DNA from: Marinomonas sp. TW1
GTDB lineage: Bacteria > Pseudomonadota > Gammaproteobacteria > Pseudomonadales > Marinomonadaceae
Assembly (NCBI RefSeq): GCF_001625355.1
Contig: NZ_JSEE01000004.1
Span: 177,257 to 241,256 of the forward strand
Length of the DNA stretch: 64,000 bases
Direction: 5' to 3'
How positions within the stretch are numbered: position 1 is the first letter of the stretch; every line of letters begins with the position of its first letter. Made by a program: the position numbers and the translations under genes. This document shows, piece after piece, positions 27,420 to 37,312 of this stretch. A model generated the notes under the pieces. That model saw nothing but the letters and a program-made list of their open reading frames with translations. It did no database searches and was not told the origin of the DNA.

Positions 27420-29378
27420 ATGAAATCATTATATAGCGCAATTTCAGTTGAAGCGGAAAATCAGGCCAATATCAGTCAGGCCGAGTTTGAAAAACGCTAT
27501 CAAGAATCGATTGACAACCCAGACGAATTTTGGGGCAGAGAGGGTTTGCGCTTAGATTGGTCTAAGCCATATACCAAGGTCAAAAACACCTCGTTTGAAC
27601 GAGGTAACATCAGCATAAAATGGTTTGAAGATGGTGAGTTAAACGTGGCTCACAATTGCATCGATCGCCACCTACCTCAACTTGCCGACAAAGTGGCTTA
27701 TTACTGTGAAGGGGATTTGGAAAGCGATGAAAAGGTTGCGATAACCTATCAAACTTTACACGATGAAGTGGGCCGATTGGCGAATGTATTAAAACGCCAA
27801 GGGGTTCAAAAAGGGGATCGTGTTGCCATTTATATGCCGATGATTCCACAAGCGGTTTACAGTATGTTGGCTTGTGCACGAATTGGTGCTATTCACTCGG
27901 TTATTTTTGGCGGCTTCTCAGCCCATGCTATTGCCGATCGTTTAAACGATTGCGGTGTGAAACTGGTGATTACCGCAGATGAAGGTAAACGTGCCGGTAA
28001 TACGATTCCATTGAAACATAACGTTGACATGGCCTTAGACAATAATGCTTGTCCTTCGGTGGAAAAAGTCCTGGTATGTCGTTACACACAAAAAGACATC
28101 CCTTGGGTGGCGGGGCGTGATTTGGACTGGGCGCAAGAAACGGCGAATGAATCAACACAATGCCCAGCTGAGCCGATGAACGCTGAAGACCCATTGTTTA
28201 TTCTTTATACCTCAGGTTCTACAGGAAAGCCTAAAGGGGTGGTGCATACCACAGGAGGCTATTTAGTTTATGCCTCGATAACTCATGAGCTGGTGTTTGA
28301 TCTAAAAGCGGACGATGTGTACTGGTGTGCCGCGGATGTGGGTTGGATTACTGGCCATAGTTACATGGTGTATGGTCCCCTTACCAATGGCACAACCAGC
28401 ATATTGTTTGAAGGCGTGCCGACTTTTCCAGATTCTGGGCGCATTGGTCGAGTGGTCGACAAGTTTGATGTCACGATTTTATACACAGCGCCAACGGCCA
28501 TCCGAGCTTTGATGGCAAAAGGTGACGAAGCCACCAGAAGCAGTGAACGTAAATCCTTGCGTATTCTTGGTAGTGTTGGTGAACCGATTAACCCAGAGGC
28601 ATGGTCTTGGTATTTCAGTGAGATCGGTAACTCGTCTTGCCCTATCGTAGATACTTGGTGGCAAACGGAAACGGGCGGCATGATGATGACGCCAAGAATT
28701 GGTCAAGGGGACATTAAACCTGGCTTCTGTACCGGTCCTCTATATGGTGTTCAACCCGCTTTGGTGGATGCCCAAGGGGCGATTCAAAATCAGCAAGGTG
28801 TGCAGGTTGAAGGCGGTTTGGTTATAACCGACTCTTGGCCTGGTCAAGCGCGAACCGTTTATGGTGACCACGAACGTTTTGAACAAACTTATTTCAGTAC
28901 GTTTGATGGCATGTATTTCACGGGAGATGGGGCTTCACGCGACGAAGACGGACATTATCTAATTACCGGTCGTATGGACGATGTATTAAATGTGTCTGGT
29001 CACCGTTTGGGTACGGCTGAAATTGAAAGTGCTTTGGTGGCGCATCCATCGGTAGCGGAAGCTGCCATTGTTGGTTATCCGCACGACATCAAAGGGCAAG
29101 GCATTTATGTCTATGTGACTCCCGTAGCCGGTGTGACGCCTGACGAAGATTTGAGTAAATCTCTTAAACAGTTTGTGCGTCAGGAAATTGGCCCAATTGC
29201 CACACCGGATTTGATCCAATGGGCGAGTCGAGGTCTACCTAAAACTCGTTCAGGCAAGATTATGCGTCGTATTTTGCGTAAAATTGCAGCCAATGAACAA
29301 GACCAATTAGGTGATACCAGTACCCTAGCGGATCCTAGTGTAGTTGATGATTTGATTGAAAACCGTTTAAATGAGTAG
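27420..29378 (+). CDS. acs: Acetyl-coenzyme A synthetase (AMP-forming)
   Basis: Converts acetate, ATP and CoA to acetyl-CoA, scavenging low acetate. The ATG at 27420 (with GGAG eight bases upstream) gives 652 residues, the same as E. coli Acs; an ATG twelve bases earlier lacks a ribosome site. Motifs: [12 protein letters not shown] (P-loop), [11 protein letters not shown] (acetate/adenylate pocket with the size-limiting Trp), and [17 protein letters not shown] (hinge). Near the C-terminus, [11 protein letters not shown] carries the lysine that is acetylated to switch the enzyme off. A LuxR-type regulator gene follows 29 bases later, an arrangement also seen for acetate/ethanol regulators in pseudomonads. 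Confidence 0.95.
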   Translation: MKSLYSAISVEAENQANISQAEFEKRYQESIDNPDEFWGREGLRLDWSKPYTKVKNTSFERGNISIKWFEDGELNVAHNCIDRHLPQLADKVAYYCEGDLESDEKVAITYQTLHDEVGRLANVLKRQGVQKGDRVAIYMPMIPQAVYSMLACARIGAIHSVIFGGFSAHAIADRLNDCGVKLVITADEGKRAGNTIPLKHNVDMALDNNACPSVEKVLVCRYTQKDIPWVAGRDLDWAQETANESTQCPAEPMNAEDPLFILYTSGSTGKPKGVVHTTGGYLVYASITHELVFDLKADDVYWCAADVGWITGHSYMVYGPLTNGTTSILFEGVPTFPDSGRIGRVVDKFDVTILYTAPTAIRALMAKGDEATRSSERKSLRILGSVGEPINPEAWSWYFSEIGNSSCPIVDTWWQTETGGMMMTPRIGQGDIKPGFCTGPLYGVQPALVDAQGAIQNQQGVQVEGGLVITDSWPGQARTVYGDHERFEQTYFSTFDGMYFTGDGASRDEDGHYLITGRMDDVLNVSGHRLGTAEIESALVAHPSVAEAAIVGYPHDIKGQGIYVYVTPVAGVTPDEDLSKSLKQFVRQEIGPIATPDLIQWASRGLPKTRSGKIMRRILRKIAANEQDQLGDTSTLADPSVVDDLIENRLNE

Positions 29379-29407
29379 ACATAGTACCGATCTAATAAGG
29401 ATAAAAC

Positions 29408-30061
29408 GTGCTGTCACTTGTTATAGCGGATGATCATCCATTGTTCCGTAGCGCACTGAGTAGTGCGTTGCGGGCCGAAATTAAAGACGTAGACATAGTC
29501 GAATCCAATGATTTGGATTCGACTTTACGCTGTTTGGAGCAGGTGAAAGATCTCGATCTTTTGCTCTTAGATTTGAACATGCCGGGCAGTGGTGAACTGT
29601 ATGGATTGATCCGCATACGTCGAGATTACCCTGATGTTCCTGTGGCCATTATTTCTGGCAGTGAAGACAGTGCGTTAGTCGCTAAAGTGATCGAAGCGGG
29701 GGCATTGGGATTCATACCAAAGACCAGTGAACCAGCCATGTATGTTGAAGCCATTAATGAAATATTATTAGGGGATATCTGGTTACCAGAATCGCTTAAA
29801 AGAGAAGTCGACAACCAACCAACCGCTGATTTAAGCATGCAAAAGCGTGTTGCAGAATTGACACCACAACAATATAAGGTGTTGTGTTATTTGCATGAAG
29901 GCTTGTTGAATAAACAGATTGCTTATGAACTATCAATCTCTGAAGCAACGGTAAAAGCACACATAACGGCCATCTTTAGAAAGCTGGACATTAATAATCG
30001 AACGCAAGCGGTATTGGTGGCCAGTGAACTCAAATTGCAAATGTCTTCGAATGAGTCATAA
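29408..30061 (+). CDS. NarL/LuxR-family response regulator adjacent to acs
   Basis: 217-residue two-component regulator starting with GTG at 29408 (AAGGA eight bases upstream). The receiver domain has Asp8/Asp9 and phospho-acceptor Asp55 in LLLLDLNMPG. The C-terminal LuxR HTH runs LTPQQYKVLCYLHEG..NKQIAYEL and then SEATVKAHITAIFRKL. No kinase gene is adjacent, so it is an orphan in this window. In Pseudomonas, the ErdR/AgmR-type regulators of this class control acetyl-CoA synthetase and alcohol oxidation. Position and similarity suggest the same job here, though orthology needs a tree. Confidence 0.88.
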   Translation: MLSLVIADDHPLFRSALSSALRAEIKDVDIVESNDLDSTLRCLEQVKDLDLLLLDLNMPGSGELYGLIRIRRDYPDVPVAIISGSEDSALVAKVIEAGALGFIPKTSEPAMYVEAINEILLGDIWLPESLKREVDNQPTADLSMQKRVAELTPQQYKVLCYLHEGLLNKQIAYELSISEATVKAHITAIFRKLDINNRTQAVLVASELKLQMSSNES

Positions 30062-30080
30062 GGACATTCGATTGTTGTGG

Positions 30081-30338
30081 TTATTCTTTGTCGGAATCCG
30101 TTTTAGCGTGACAGCATGATGCCTTCTCTGGCACTGGATCTTCGCCACCTTCATGCCATGGATGACATTTAGACAATCTTTTGATGCTCAAATAACTGCC
30201 TTTTATCACACCAAAACGCTCTATGGCCTGCAGGCTATACTGAGAACAACTTGGGTAAAATCGACAGTTATTGCCCAGCAATGGACTAATCCCATATTGG
30301 TAGGCTTTTATTAAAAGCAGAGCAAGGCTTTTGATCAT
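30081..30338 (-). CDS. yidD: YidD, membrane protein insertion efficiency factor
   Basis: Small membrane-associated protein (85 residues) that assists YidC-dependent insertion. Signature features are present: an N-terminal amphipathic segment ([20 protein letters not shown]) and the Cys-rich core [19 protein letters not shown], then [13 protein letters not shown]. In most gammaproteobacteria yidD lies within rpmH-rnpA-yidD-yidC; here it stands alone, convergent with the acs-linked regulator. The displaced position is unusual but the sequence is typical. Confidence 0.92.
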   Translation of the reverse strand: MIKSLALLLIKAYQYGISPLLGNNCRFYPSCSQYSLQAIERFGVIKGSYLSIKRLSKCHPWHEGGEDPVPEKASCCHAKTDSDKE

Positions 30339-30431
30339 AATATTCTGTCCGCTTTTTGTCAGAAATAAGGATGTATATCCTAGTGTCTATTTGATAATGT
30401 AAAACAATTCTTATTAAGACCCTATTATATT

Positions 30432-31298
30432 ATGCCTGATTCTTCTTTAACACTTGATGCCAGTCAAATCGTCGCATATCAAGGCGAACCTGGTGCTTAT
30501 TCTCATTTGGCTTGCAAACACACCTTTCCTGATTGGACGAGCGTTAATTGTGCGACGTTTGCCGACGCGCTGCATATGGTTGAACAAGGTGATGCCTTTT
30601 ACGCCATGATTCCTGTTGAAAACTCTACCGCTGGTCGTGTCGAAGAAATTTATCGCGAATTACGCAAAACACAGTTGTTTGTTGTCAAAGAACACTTTGA
30701 GCCGGTTAACCACTGTTTGATTGCCCGTCATGATATGACCCTAGATCAAGTGACACGAATCGGCAGTCACCCACAAGCGTTAGCTCAATGCGATGGTAAT
30801 ATAAAGGCGTTGGGGGCGAAAAACTTGGCGATGTACGATACGGCGGGTGCCGCCAAACACATTGCTGAGCAAGATGAACCTGGATTAGCGGTGATTTCAT
30901 CTGAATTGGCGGCTGAGCTCTACGGTTTAAAGGTATTACAAACCCATTTTAATGATACCCAAGGCAATACTACACGCTTTTTGGTGTTCTCTCGTCAGCA
31001 AAAAATGCCTGTGTACGAATCAGAGCATACTTATATTACGTCCTTTATGTTTCGTGTACGCAACATCCCTGCGGCTTTGTATAAAGCCATGGGAGGCTTT
31101 GCCACGCAAGGGATTAACATGCTCAAACTGGAAAGTTATATGGTCAATGGCAATTTTACCGCGACTCAGTTTTATGTGGATGTGGAAGCGCATTTTCAAG
31201 CACCCGCCATGCAAGCTGCGTTAGAAGAGTTACGATTTTTTTCAGAAGAGGTACGAATCTTAGGCACCTATTTAGCAGATGAGTATAGGCTGAAATAG
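30432..31298 (+). CDS. pheA: Prephenate dehydratase, standalone
   Basis: Converts prephenate to phenylpyruvate in phenylalanine synthesis. 288 residues: a dehydratase domain (about 10-190) opening with AYQGEPGAYSHLA and containing the catalytic TRF triplet in NTTRFLVFSR, then an ACT domain (about 205-285). There is no chorismate mutase domain, unlike the fused E. coli P-protein. The ACT motifs are variant: AALY replaces GALV and LESYM replaces ESRP, a form I associate with alphaproteobacterial-type standalone enzymes, so phenylalanine feedback may be altered. The TonB-receptor gene begins six bases after its stop. Confidence 0.93.
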   Translation: MPDSSLTLDASQIVAYQGEPGAYSHLACKHTFPDWTSVNCATFADALHMVEQGDAFYAMIPVENSTAGRVEEIYRELRKTQLFVVKEHFEPVNHCLIARHDMTLDQVTRIGSHPQALAQCDGNIKALGAKNLAMYDTAGAAKHIAEQDEPGLAVISSELAAELYGLKVLQTHFNDTQGNTTRFLVFSRQQKMPVYESEHTYITSFMFRVRNIPAALYKAMGGFATQGINMLKLESYMVNGNFTATQFYVDVEAHFQAPAMQAALEELRFFSEEVRILGTYLADEYRLK

Positions 31299-31303
31299 AC
31301 AGT

Positions 31304-33343
31304 ATGCGATCTCACTTTTTTTTATTCTTATTGTGTGTCTGCAGTGTTACAGCATGGGCTGAGGACGATCTATTATTTTCGGATGTGGACTTTTTGGCCA
31401 CATCGAATCTGCCGGACACAGATTTTTCGGGATATGATGGTTTTTTAGAAGACATTCCCGTCGTTGTCACGCCGTCAAAAATTCCTCAGCCTAGAGTCGA
31501 TGTGTCCTCTACCTTGTCTGTGTTAGATGGAGAATTCATTCGTCGAGTGAATGTGCAATATGTGGAAGATTTACTGCAATTTGTGCCCGGTTTTTCTGTC
31601 GTGCCTTATCATGCTTCAAGTCAAATTGTGGCGTCCTATCATGGCACTGAACTAGAACAATATCGTCGTATCCAAGTATTGATTAATGGTCGTTCTGTTT
31701 ACAGTGTTGGCTTGGCGCGAGTCGAGTGGGCGACTTTACCGCTGAGTATTGAAGATGTGGCGCGTGTCGAAATCAACCGAGGTCCCAATGCGGCCAGTTA
31801 CGGTATTAATTCTTTTTTTGCCGTTGTAAACATCATTACACGCTCCCCATTAGAGACTCTAGGGAATAGCATAACGGCTTATGCTGGATCCCAAGGTGAC
31901 ATGCGTTTGTATGGTCAACACAGTGGTTTGAATAAGGATTGGAGTTATCGTGCATCGGCTTCAACCACTAGGGTGGACGGTTTTGATGTCGACGTTTATG
32001 GAGAAGATCGGCATGACGGTCATGGTGCCACGATGGGAAATGTGTTTCTCCAGCAAGAAACCTCTGATAGTCGCTTTGATCTAGACATTGGTGCAAGTCA
32101 TTTAAAAGCCAATATTGACCCCTCTGTGTATGAGACCACATCAGATTCAGGTTCATATGATACGAATGACCCTTTGCGAATCGTCGATCGGGAATACATT
32201 AAAGTCGGCTTTAGTCAGCAAACCTCTACTCATCATGAATTAAAGCTTCAATATTATTATGACTATTCTGATGCGAATGAATTCCATGATGCTTTATTAA
32301 ATGATGACTTCTATAACTTGATGTTTGGTGGTTCAGAAACGAATAATGTTAACGCTTCCTACGAAGTGGATTTAATTGAAACTCGTCATGATATTGAATT
32401 GCAAAGCACTTGGCAGGCGGCGAACCAACTTAGGGTGATTTCAGCGCTGGGTTATCGTTGGGAAAAAGCAGAATCGGAGCATTATTTGTCAGGTATCGCT
32501 CGGGATGAAGTGTTTCGTTTGTCTTCTAATATCGAGTATCGAGCGGATCAGCATTGGGTGCTGAACACCGGTGCTATGTTAGAACACAGCGAATTGAGTG
32601 GGACGTTCTTGTCTCCTAAACTGGGCATGACGTATCGGCTATCAGAGCAAGATTCCCTGCGTTTTAATGTTTCAAAGGCGGTTCGTACGCCCGATTTGTC
32701 GGATCAACATTTCCGCTGGCACTACGTCTTATCAAACGGCGAGAGTTCAACGGTGACCTACGCCGATGAAGGCGAAGGAGAAGAAAAAATCACCTCCTAT
32801 GAATTGGGTTATTATCATTACTGGCCAACCAGAGGTTTGTCATTGGACGTCAAGCTGTATCATGACGAAGTGGATGATATGGTGCTCAGTTCAAAAGTCT
32901 TTAGTGCTCTGTCTGGTACGGACGCACCGATCGAAGAAGGGGTGACAGAAGACGTCATGATTGCTGGCGTAGAATTGGAGCTGGATTGGCGTTCTCGTTC
33001 CGGTGCGATCACGCGTTTTACCTATGCCTATCAAGATACGCAAACGGATAATTCTCGACTAGAGCGCGCCACCACGCCAATTATGATGTCCTTGTTCAGT
33101 AGTGTGCCATTATCAGACCATTGGTCTGTTCAAGGCTATTACTGGTATGGCAAAGAGCTAGGAGGGCGAGATTATCAGTTGGTCAACAGTTGGCTGGCAT
33201 ATCGTCATTCATTTGGTCTGTATAGCAAAGCGACTTTGGGGGCTGGAGTAGAGGCTCGTTTAGACAATAATGCCCTGGTGTCTAGACACAACATTTTAGA
33301 AAAAGATGCCTATACTTATGTATTTGCAAGTCTCACCTTTTAA
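31304..33343 (+). CDS. TonB-dependent outer-membrane receptor, orphan type
   Basis: 679-residue outer-membrane receptor with a signal peptide (residues 1-20, ending AWAED). An acidic stretch is followed by DIPVVVTPSKI (probable TonB box/plug start), a plug domain (RRVNVQYVEDLLQFVPGFSV; RVEINRGPNAASYGINSFFAVVNI) and a barrel ending in Phe. It differs from the iron receptor at 17874 in lacking any Fur-like box, and it starts right after pheA. The next gene encodes a periplasmic binding-protein-like product. The pair has no permease or ATPase, so transport across the inner membrane, if any, must use other proteins. Ligand unknown. Confidence 0.85.
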   Translation: MRSHFFLFLLCVCSVTAWAEDDLLFSDVDFLATSNLPDTDFSGYDGFLEDIPVVVTPSKIPQPRVDVSSTLSVLDGEFIRRVNVQYVEDLLQFVPGFSVVPYHASSQIVASYHGTELEQYRRIQVLINGRSVYSVGLARVEWATLPLSIEDVARVEINRGPNAASYGINSFFAVVNIITRSPLETLGNSITAYAGSQGDMRLYGQHSGLNKDWSYRASASTTRVDGFDVDVYGEDRHDGHGATMGNVFLQQETSDSRFDLDIGASHLKANIDPSVYETTSDSGSYDTNDPLRIVDREYIKVGFSQQTSTHHELKLQYYYDYSDANEFHDALLNDDFYNLMFGGSETNNVNASYEVDLIETRHDIELQSTWQAANQLRVISALGYRWEKAESEHYLSGIARDEVFRLSSNIEYRADQHWVLNTGAMLEHSELSGTFLSPKLGMTYRLSEQDSLRFNVSKAVRTPDLSDQHFRWHYVLSNGESSTVTYADEGEGEEKITSYELGYYHYWPTRGLSLDVKLYHDEVDDMVLSSKVFSALSGTDAPIEEGVTEDVMIAGVELELDWRSRSGAITRFTYAYQDTQTDNSRLERATTPIMMSLFSSVPLSDHWSVQGYYWYGKELGGRDYQLVNSWLAYRHSFGLYSKATLGAGVEARLDNNALVSRHNILEKDAYTYVFASLTF

Positions 33344-33360
33344 GTTTGGTTGATCAAAGA

Positions 33361-34263
33361 GTGAAAAGGATTTTTTCTATTTTTTTGGGATGGTTGTTGA
33401 CGTTTCATGCGTCCGCCGCCATCTATGTACTGCACGATACGGAAGAGAGTTCGGTACGATCCTTGACGTTTCAGCTTTCTAAGCGTCTTGCCAGTAGTGT
33501 CCCGCCAATCCCAATTCGTCAAGCTCACTTTCTGAATAGTATTAGCCGTATTGAAGATCAGGATGTGGTGATCTCGGTTGGTCGTGATAGCTTTCAGCAA
33601 GCTTGTTTATCCATGTCACGAGGCGCTCTTTTTGCTCTCTTTATTGGTGAAGAAGAATATCAAACCATTCGGATGAATTGTTCTGTACCGACCAGTGCGG
33701 TTTTTTCGGCGGCGCCAATGGAAAAGCGGCTGGCTCTGCTCAAAGCCATTTGGCTAAATCCGAAGCCTTTAGCGGTGTTGTATTCTGAGGCTATTCAACT
33801 GGATACCGTCTCAATGCAGAAACTGGCGGCTGAATATGGTTTTGAATTGGTGTTTTGGCAAACATCGACAGACCGTCTCTCCGTGCTAAGGTCATTGAGT
33901 TTGCTGTTGGACGATTCGGATCTGATCTTTTCCCTTGTTGATAGTCAGTTGTATCAACAAGGTAATGCCCAAGACATTTTAAAACTCTTGTTTCATCAGC
34001 AAAAAGTCATGGTGGGGCCGTCCTTTGCCTTTGTGCGAGCAGGGGCTTTGTTTGCTATTCATTCAGATGCCAAGCACAAGTTGGCACTATTGAGTGTGAT
34101 GATTCAAGAGTGGACGGCGACAGGGACCATGGCTGAGGCGGCTTACCCCGAATGGCTACGAGTCAGCTTTAACCCATACTTGGTTAAAGCTCATGGTATT
34201 GTCTTACCTTCCAAACTTTATTTAAAAGACCAATTTGGGCTCTGTTCAGACGCCAATTGCTAA
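33361..34263 (+). CDS. Periplasmic ABC_sub_bind-like protein paired with the TonB receptor
   Basis: About 300 residues, exported: starting at the GTG at 33361 gives MKRIFSIFLGWLLTFHASAA, a good signal peptide. A TTG at 33346 would extend it by five residues; neither has a clear ribosome site. The remainder resembles the PF04392-like (ABC substrate-binding) fold, with repeated VVISVGRDSFQQAC and PMEKRLALLKAIWLNPKPLAVLYS segments and a Cys pair near the end (CSDANC). Proteins like this often follow TonB receptors and lack ABC partners, so a sensing or accessory role is as likely as transport. Moderate confidence in family, low in function. Confidence 0.65.
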   Translation: MKRIFSIFLGWLLTFHASAAIYVLHDTEESSVRSLTFQLSKRLASSVPPIPIRQAHFLNSISRIEDQDVVISVGRDSFQQACLSMSRGALFALFIGEEEYQTIRMNCSVPTSAVFSAAPMEKRLALLKAIWLNPKPLAVLYSEAIQLDTVSMQKLAAEYGFELVFWQTSTDRLSVLRSLSLLLDDSDLIFSLVDSQLYQQGNAQDILKLLFHQQKVMVGPSFAFVRAGALFAIHSDAKHKLALLSVMIQEWTATGTMAEAAYPEWLRVSFNPYLVKAHGIVLPSKLYLKDQFGLCSDANC

Positions 34264-34290
34264 TCATGCCTTGTTCAGAATCGGCCTAGT

Positions 34291-35046
34291 TTACCCTAAG
34301 AAACGCTTTACTAAACTGGTGAAAGGCACTGGCTTTTCAGCATGCAACCAATGACCTGTACCTGCTATTATTTTAAAGCTGGCATTCGGGAAAGCGCGTA
34401 AAATACTGTCTTGATACTCCGCCACTATGTAATCTGATTTTTCCCCTTTGATGAAAAGAGTGGCAACGGGATTGCCTTCTTTCAGCTCAGGTTTGGCCAA
34501 AATGGTTGGATAGGCCTTTGCAATCTGCTCCACAGCTAACGTCAATTGTAAGCCTTGAGCCGTTTTAGAAAGGTTCTTTAATAGGAATTGACGAATGGGC
34601 AAGCTTGGTTCATATGGCGCAAGTAGGCTATCTGCTTCTTTACGGTTAGAGAGGGGTTGGGCTTTAAGGGCTTGCAAACCTTCTAAGATCTTTGTGTGGC
34701 TCGGTTGGTAATCTACTGGCGCAATGTCGACCACAATGAGCTTGTCAATATTGTCGGTTAAGCTGGCCATTTGCATGGCGACTTTACCCCCCATTGAATG
34801 GCCTAAGAGATGGAAGCGTTCTAAGCCCGCTTCCTGAGTCCAATCCAGCACTGCTTGCGCCATTTTAGGATAGGTGGCCTCTGCCATAGGCGAGGACTGG
34901 CCATGATTTGGAAGATCAATACAATACACGGTAAAGTGTTCAGCAAGGGATTGAGCGATGGAGTGCCAATTATCGGCATTGCCGAATAAACCGTGAATGA
35001 CAATGAGATTGGGGCCTGTGGAACCATACTGTTTTACGTGTGTCAT
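34291..35046 (-). CDS. Alpha/beta-hydrolase, YbfF-like esterase
   Basis: 251-residue cytoplasmic hydrolase. The oxyanion region is VIHGLFGNADNW, the nucleophile elbow is LLGHSMGGKVAM (Ser about 94), the acid residue lies in the region around GEKSDY, and the catalytic His is in GTGHWLHAEKP. This set matches E. coli YbfF, an esterase acting on acyl-CoA or short esters. It is divergent from a CDP-alcohol phosphatidyltransferase gene and convergent with the periplasmic protein gene. Natural substrate unknown. Confidence 0.88.
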   Translation of the reverse strand: MTHVKQYGSTGPNLIVIHGLFGNADNWHSIAQSLAEHFTVYCIDLPNHGQSSPMAEATYPKMAQAVLDWTQEAGLERFHLLGHSMGGKVAMQMASLTDNIDKLIVVDIAPVDYQPSHTKILEGLQALKAQPLSNRKEADSLLAPYEPSLPIRQFLLKNLSKTAQGLQLTLAVEQIAKAYPTILAKPELKEGNPVATLFIKGEKSDYIVAEYQDSILRAFPNASFKIIAGTGHWLHAEKPVPFTSLVKRFLG

Positions 35047-35125
35047 ACTAACCTTGCTTTATCCGAATTTCAGGCTATTGTAGCAAGCGATATTGGTTGG
35101 CGTCTTCTATTAGAGTGGTATTAAC

Positions 35126-35731
35126 GTGTTTGACCCGTTTTTTATAAAACAGCTTAAATCTCCCCTGCAAACATTGGCATGGCGTATCGATGCCATGGGA
35201 ATGAAAGCGAATCAGATTACTTTTTTTGGTTTCTTTGTCGGCATGATGAGCTTGCCGTCCTTGTATTATCAGGCCTATGGCTTAGCCTTGTTGTGCATTG
35301 TCATAAACCGTCTAATGGACGGTTTGGATGGGGCGGTTGCGAGAGTGCAGGGGCCGACTGATTTGGGCGGCTATTTGGACATTACGTTAGATTTTATTTT
35401 TTATTCTGGTGTGGTGTTCGGCTTTGTGTTGGCGAATCCTGAAACCAATGCTATTGCAGCGGCTTTTTTGATTTTTGCGTTTATGGGCACAGGGAGTAGC
35501 TTTTTAGCTTTTGCGATCATGGCGGAAAAACGCAGCATTGAGCGTTTAGAATATGGTCATAAATCTTTGTATTTTTTGGGTGGTTTAGCGGAGGGGGCAG
35601 AAACCATTGGCTTCCTCGTTTTGATCTGTCTATTGCCGAGCTACTTTGTCGAACTGGCGTATGTTTTTGGTCTGGTGTGCTGGGTTACGACAGTGACTCG
35701 AGTTTATGCGGCTTATCAAACCTTGAAGTGA
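35126..35731 (+). CDS. CDP-alcohol phosphatidyltransferase family membrane protein
   Basis: 201 residues, starting with GTG at 35126, with about five or six membrane helices. The family signature is complete (DGLDGAVAR, then GGYLDITLD), with four Asp that bind two metal ions and the CDP group. It transfers a phosphatidyl or related group to an alcohol. It is shorter than Pss or Cls2-like enzymes and its acceptor cannot be predicted. It may make a minor phospholipid. Monocistronic, with the ferredoxin/nrd genes convergent on its 3' end. Confidence 0.85.
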   Translation: MFDPFFIKQLKSPLQTLAWRIDAMGMKANQITFFGFFVGMMSLPSLYYQAYGLALLCIVINRLMDGLDGAVARVQGPTDLGGYLDITLDFIFYSGVVFGFVLANPETNAIAAAFLIFAFMGTGSSFLAFAIMAEKRSIERLEYGHKSLYFLGGLAEGAETIGFLVLICLLPSYFVELAYVFGLVCWVTTVTRVYAAYQTLK

Positions 35732-35738
35732 ATTGAGG

Positions 35739-36068
35739 CTAGTCAAAAAAAGCGATTTCGATGTCGCTTTTAACAATGGCACAACAGGCTAGCAGATAGC
35801 CGCTTTGTACCCAAGCAAGGGGTTCAAATGGGTAGCTAACTTGTCCCCACAATAACTTAATGGAACAAGATGAACAGTAGCCTTCACGACACTGGTATTC
35901 AACATGAATACCAGCTCGCTCAAGTTGGATCAATAGAGGTTCATCTTCGGTTACTAGAATTTGCTTCTTACCAAGCAACACCCGATGAACTTGATCCTTA
36001 TCCTGAGTAGGCGTGGTTTGCTCACCTAGCTCAGGTTGAAAATGCTCTACTTTAGAGGTCGAAGTCAT
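35739..36068 (-). CDS. YfaE-like [2Fe-2S] ferredoxin for ribonucleotide reductase maintenance
   Basis: 109-residue plant-type ferredoxin. Cluster ligands are in CREGYCSSC (C-x4-C-x2-C) with a fourth Cys about 29 residues on, in LLACCAI. It overlaps the 3' end of nrdB by 17 bases, the same order as E. coli nrdAB-yfaE, where YfaE donates electrons to rebuild the NrdB diferric-tyrosyl radical. An N-terminal extension of about 35 residues (acidic, low complexity) is longer than in E. coli YfaE; a shorter start further in is possible. Confidence 0.9.
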   Translation of the reverse strand: MTSTSKVEHFQPELGEQTTPTQDKDQVHRVLLGKKQILVTEDEPLLIQLERAGIHVEYQCREGYCSSCSIKLLWGQVSYPFEPLAWVQSGYLLACCAIVKSDIEIAFFD

Positions 36069-37185
36069 CGAAATCCGATTCGTCTAGATCGTTATCAATT
36101 TGCCCAACCAGATAGGAACTGATTTCCGCTTCCTGTGGCGCGACTTGCACGTTATCGCTGACGAGCCAAGCGTTGATCCAAGGAATCGGGTTGTGCTTAG
36201 TCTCAAAATGAGTGTCTAAACCAACCGCTTGCATGCGGACATTACTAATGTATTCAACATACTGACCGAGGATCTGAGCGTTCAAGCCAATCATGGAGCC
36301 GTCTTTAAATAGGTAACTGGCCCATTCTTTTTCTTGCTCTGCGGCTTCGATGAAAATGTGGCGTATCTCATCTTTGCACTCTGCCGCAATGATGGCCATT
36401 TCTGGGTCATCTTTACCTGACGCCATCAGGTTAAGCATGTGTTGAGTACCGGTGAGATGCAAGGCTTCATCGCGCGCAATCAGCTTGATGATCTTGGCAT
36501 TCCCTTCCATTAAAGTACGTTCTGCAAACGCAAAACTACAAGCGAAGCTGACGTAGAAACGGATCGCTTCTAAAACATTGACTGAAGCAACCGTGAGATA
36601 CAGTGCTTTTTTCAGTGCGTGCATGGAGATTTCAACATCGCCTTTGCCCGGCACATGAAAGGTACCCAATCCCATTGTGTTGTACAGGTTTACCATTTCA
36701 ATTAAGCGGTCGTAGTATTTCGATACACTGTCAGCGCGCTTAGTGATTTCTTCGTTATTTACAATGTCGTCAAAGATTTTGGTCGGATCATTCACGATAT
36801 TACGAATAATGTGCGTATAAGAGCGGCTGTGAATGGTTTCACTGAATGACCAGGTTTCAATCCAAGTCTCTAGCTCAGGTAGCGAGACAATCGGCAGCAA
36901 GGCGACGTTTGGTGAACGGCCTTGAACACTGTCGAGTAGCGTTTGGTATTTTAGGTTACTTAGAAAAATATGTTGTTCGTGTTCTTCTAAACGCTGAAAA
37001 TCTTTGCGGTCAGTAGAGAGATCGACTTCTTCAGGGCGCCAGAAAAAGGACAACTGCTTTTCGATCAGCTTTTCGAAAATTGGGTGCTTTTGTTGATCGT
37101 AACGAGCAACGTTGACGTTTTCACCAAAGAACATAGGTTCTTTCATGCTGTCGAAATGTTTGCGGTTGAAAGTCGAATAACTCAT
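36052..37185 (-). CDS. nrdB: Class Ia ribonucleotide reductase, beta subunit NrdB
   Basis: Carries the diferric-tyrosyl radical that starts ribonucleotide reduction. The ATG at 37185 gives 377 residues (E. coli 376) and begins [20 protein letters not shown]; the longer ORF to 37275 adds a poorly conserved 30 residues running into the intergenic hairpin. Iron ligands are recognisable in [13 protein letters not shown] [11 protein letters not shown], in [13 protein letters not shown], and in [11 protein letters not shown]. The C-terminal acidic [12 protein letters not shown] tail is the NrdA docking peptide. A hairpin (37264-37291) separates it from nrdA, so expression may differ. Confidence 0.95.
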   Translation of the reverse strand: MSYSTFNRKHFDSMKEPMFFGENVNVARYDQQKHPIFEKLIEKQLSFFWRPEEVDLSTDRKDFQRLEEHEQHIFLSNLKYQTLLDSVQGRSPNVALLPIVSLPELETWIETWSFSETIHSRSYTHIIRNIVNDPTKIFDDIVNNEEITKRADSVSKYYDRLIEMVNLYNTMGLGTFHVPGKGDVEISMHALKKALYLTVASVNVLEAIRFYVSFACSFAFAERTLMEGNAKIIKLIARDEALHLTGTQHMLNLMASGKDDPEMAIIAAECKDEIRHIFIEAAEQEKEWASYLFKDGSMIGLNAQILGQYVEYISNVRMQAVGLDTHFETKHNPIPWINAWLVSDNVQVAPQEAEISSYLVGQIDNDLDESDFDDFDL

Positions 37186-37263
37186 CTCGCAATAATATCC
37201 TCTAATACGAAAGCCCGCGGAATAGCGTGCCTTATTAATTAATGTGTATGGCTTTTTAACATG

Positions 37264-37291
37264 ACTAAGCCCCAATGAAATGGGGCTTAGT
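37264..37291 (-). terminator. Hairpin between nrdA and nrdB
   Basis: ACTAAGCCCC (37264-37273) and GGGGCTTAGT (37282-37291) pair perfectly over ten bases. There is no T-run after it on the minus strand, so it is more likely an RNA-processing or partial-attenuation element than a full terminator. Confidence 0.6.
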
Positions 37292-37312
37292 TATTACGTC
37301 GGTTTGACGATT

